DNA from: CAYFUL01 sp964346375
GTDB taxonomy: Bacteria > Bacillota > Clostridia > Tissierellales > Peptoniphilaceae
NCBI GenBank assembly: GCA_964346375.1
Contig: CAYFUL010000039.1
Span: 1-13,568, forward strand
DNA: 13,568 nt
Reading direction: 5' to 3'
Below are positions 13,567 through 13,568 of the stretch, one piece after another (the stretch's first letter is position 1; each line of letters starts with the position of its first letter). The notes under the pieces are model-generated. The model did not search any database. It was not told the origin of the DNA and saw nothing but the letters and a program-made list of their open reading frames with translations. The position numbers were made by a program, and so were the translations under genes.

Positions 13567-13568
13567 TT

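Overview
The window looks like chromosomal DNA of a low-GC Gram-positive anaerobe (Bacillota). I infer Tissierellia/Peptoniphilaceae or a near relative from the AT-rich codon use (AGA/AGG, ATA), strong AGGAGG-type ribosome binding sites, the Prp-processed bL27 and the gene order. No taxonomic marker here settles the family.

Left part (1-2350). The window opens inside a wrecked BceB/FtsX-type ABC permease with three in-frame stops and one frameshift. A 55-codon ORF follows that resembles only the C-terminal half of a RelB/DinJ antitoxin. After it comes an intergenic stretch with GC-rich hairpin repeats whose relatives recur about 1.6 kb further on.

Middle, minus strand (2350-5900). tyrS has its own consensus promoter and a leader too short for a T-box. 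Next to it is a large flavin-dependent reductase: a lipoprotein with an FMN-binding domain and a fumarate-reductase-type FAD domain, probably an extracytoplasmic terminal reductase. Each gene ends at a hairpin terminator, and the repeat family fills the gap between them.

Core, plus strand (6030-12230). A ribosome/GTPase block: an L21-leader-like 5'UTR, then rplU-prp-rpmA and a terminator, then a new promoter and obg-yhbY-nadD-yqeK-LCP-rsfS-ridA-comEA. The second group is very tight, with several overlapping genes. Prp is the protease that trims the N-terminal extension of bL27, and the extension is present in this rpmA. The most striking lesion is in yqeK: the segment that normally carries the HD metal-binding dyad is missing in frame, while the rest of the protein is well conserved. 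A promoter, tRNA-Trp(CCA) and a strong terminator close the block.

Right edge (12230-13568). Three small genes of unknown function lie downstream of the tRNA; they resemble the small SH3/LSM-like proteins often seen in accessory or immunity-type clusters. Beyond them about 360 bp has no convincing gene. It contains a perfect-consensus promoter pointing back toward these genes and, at the very edge, two copies of a 10-bp repeat that look like the end of an insertion sequence running out of the window. I see no CRISPR array and no complete mobile element.
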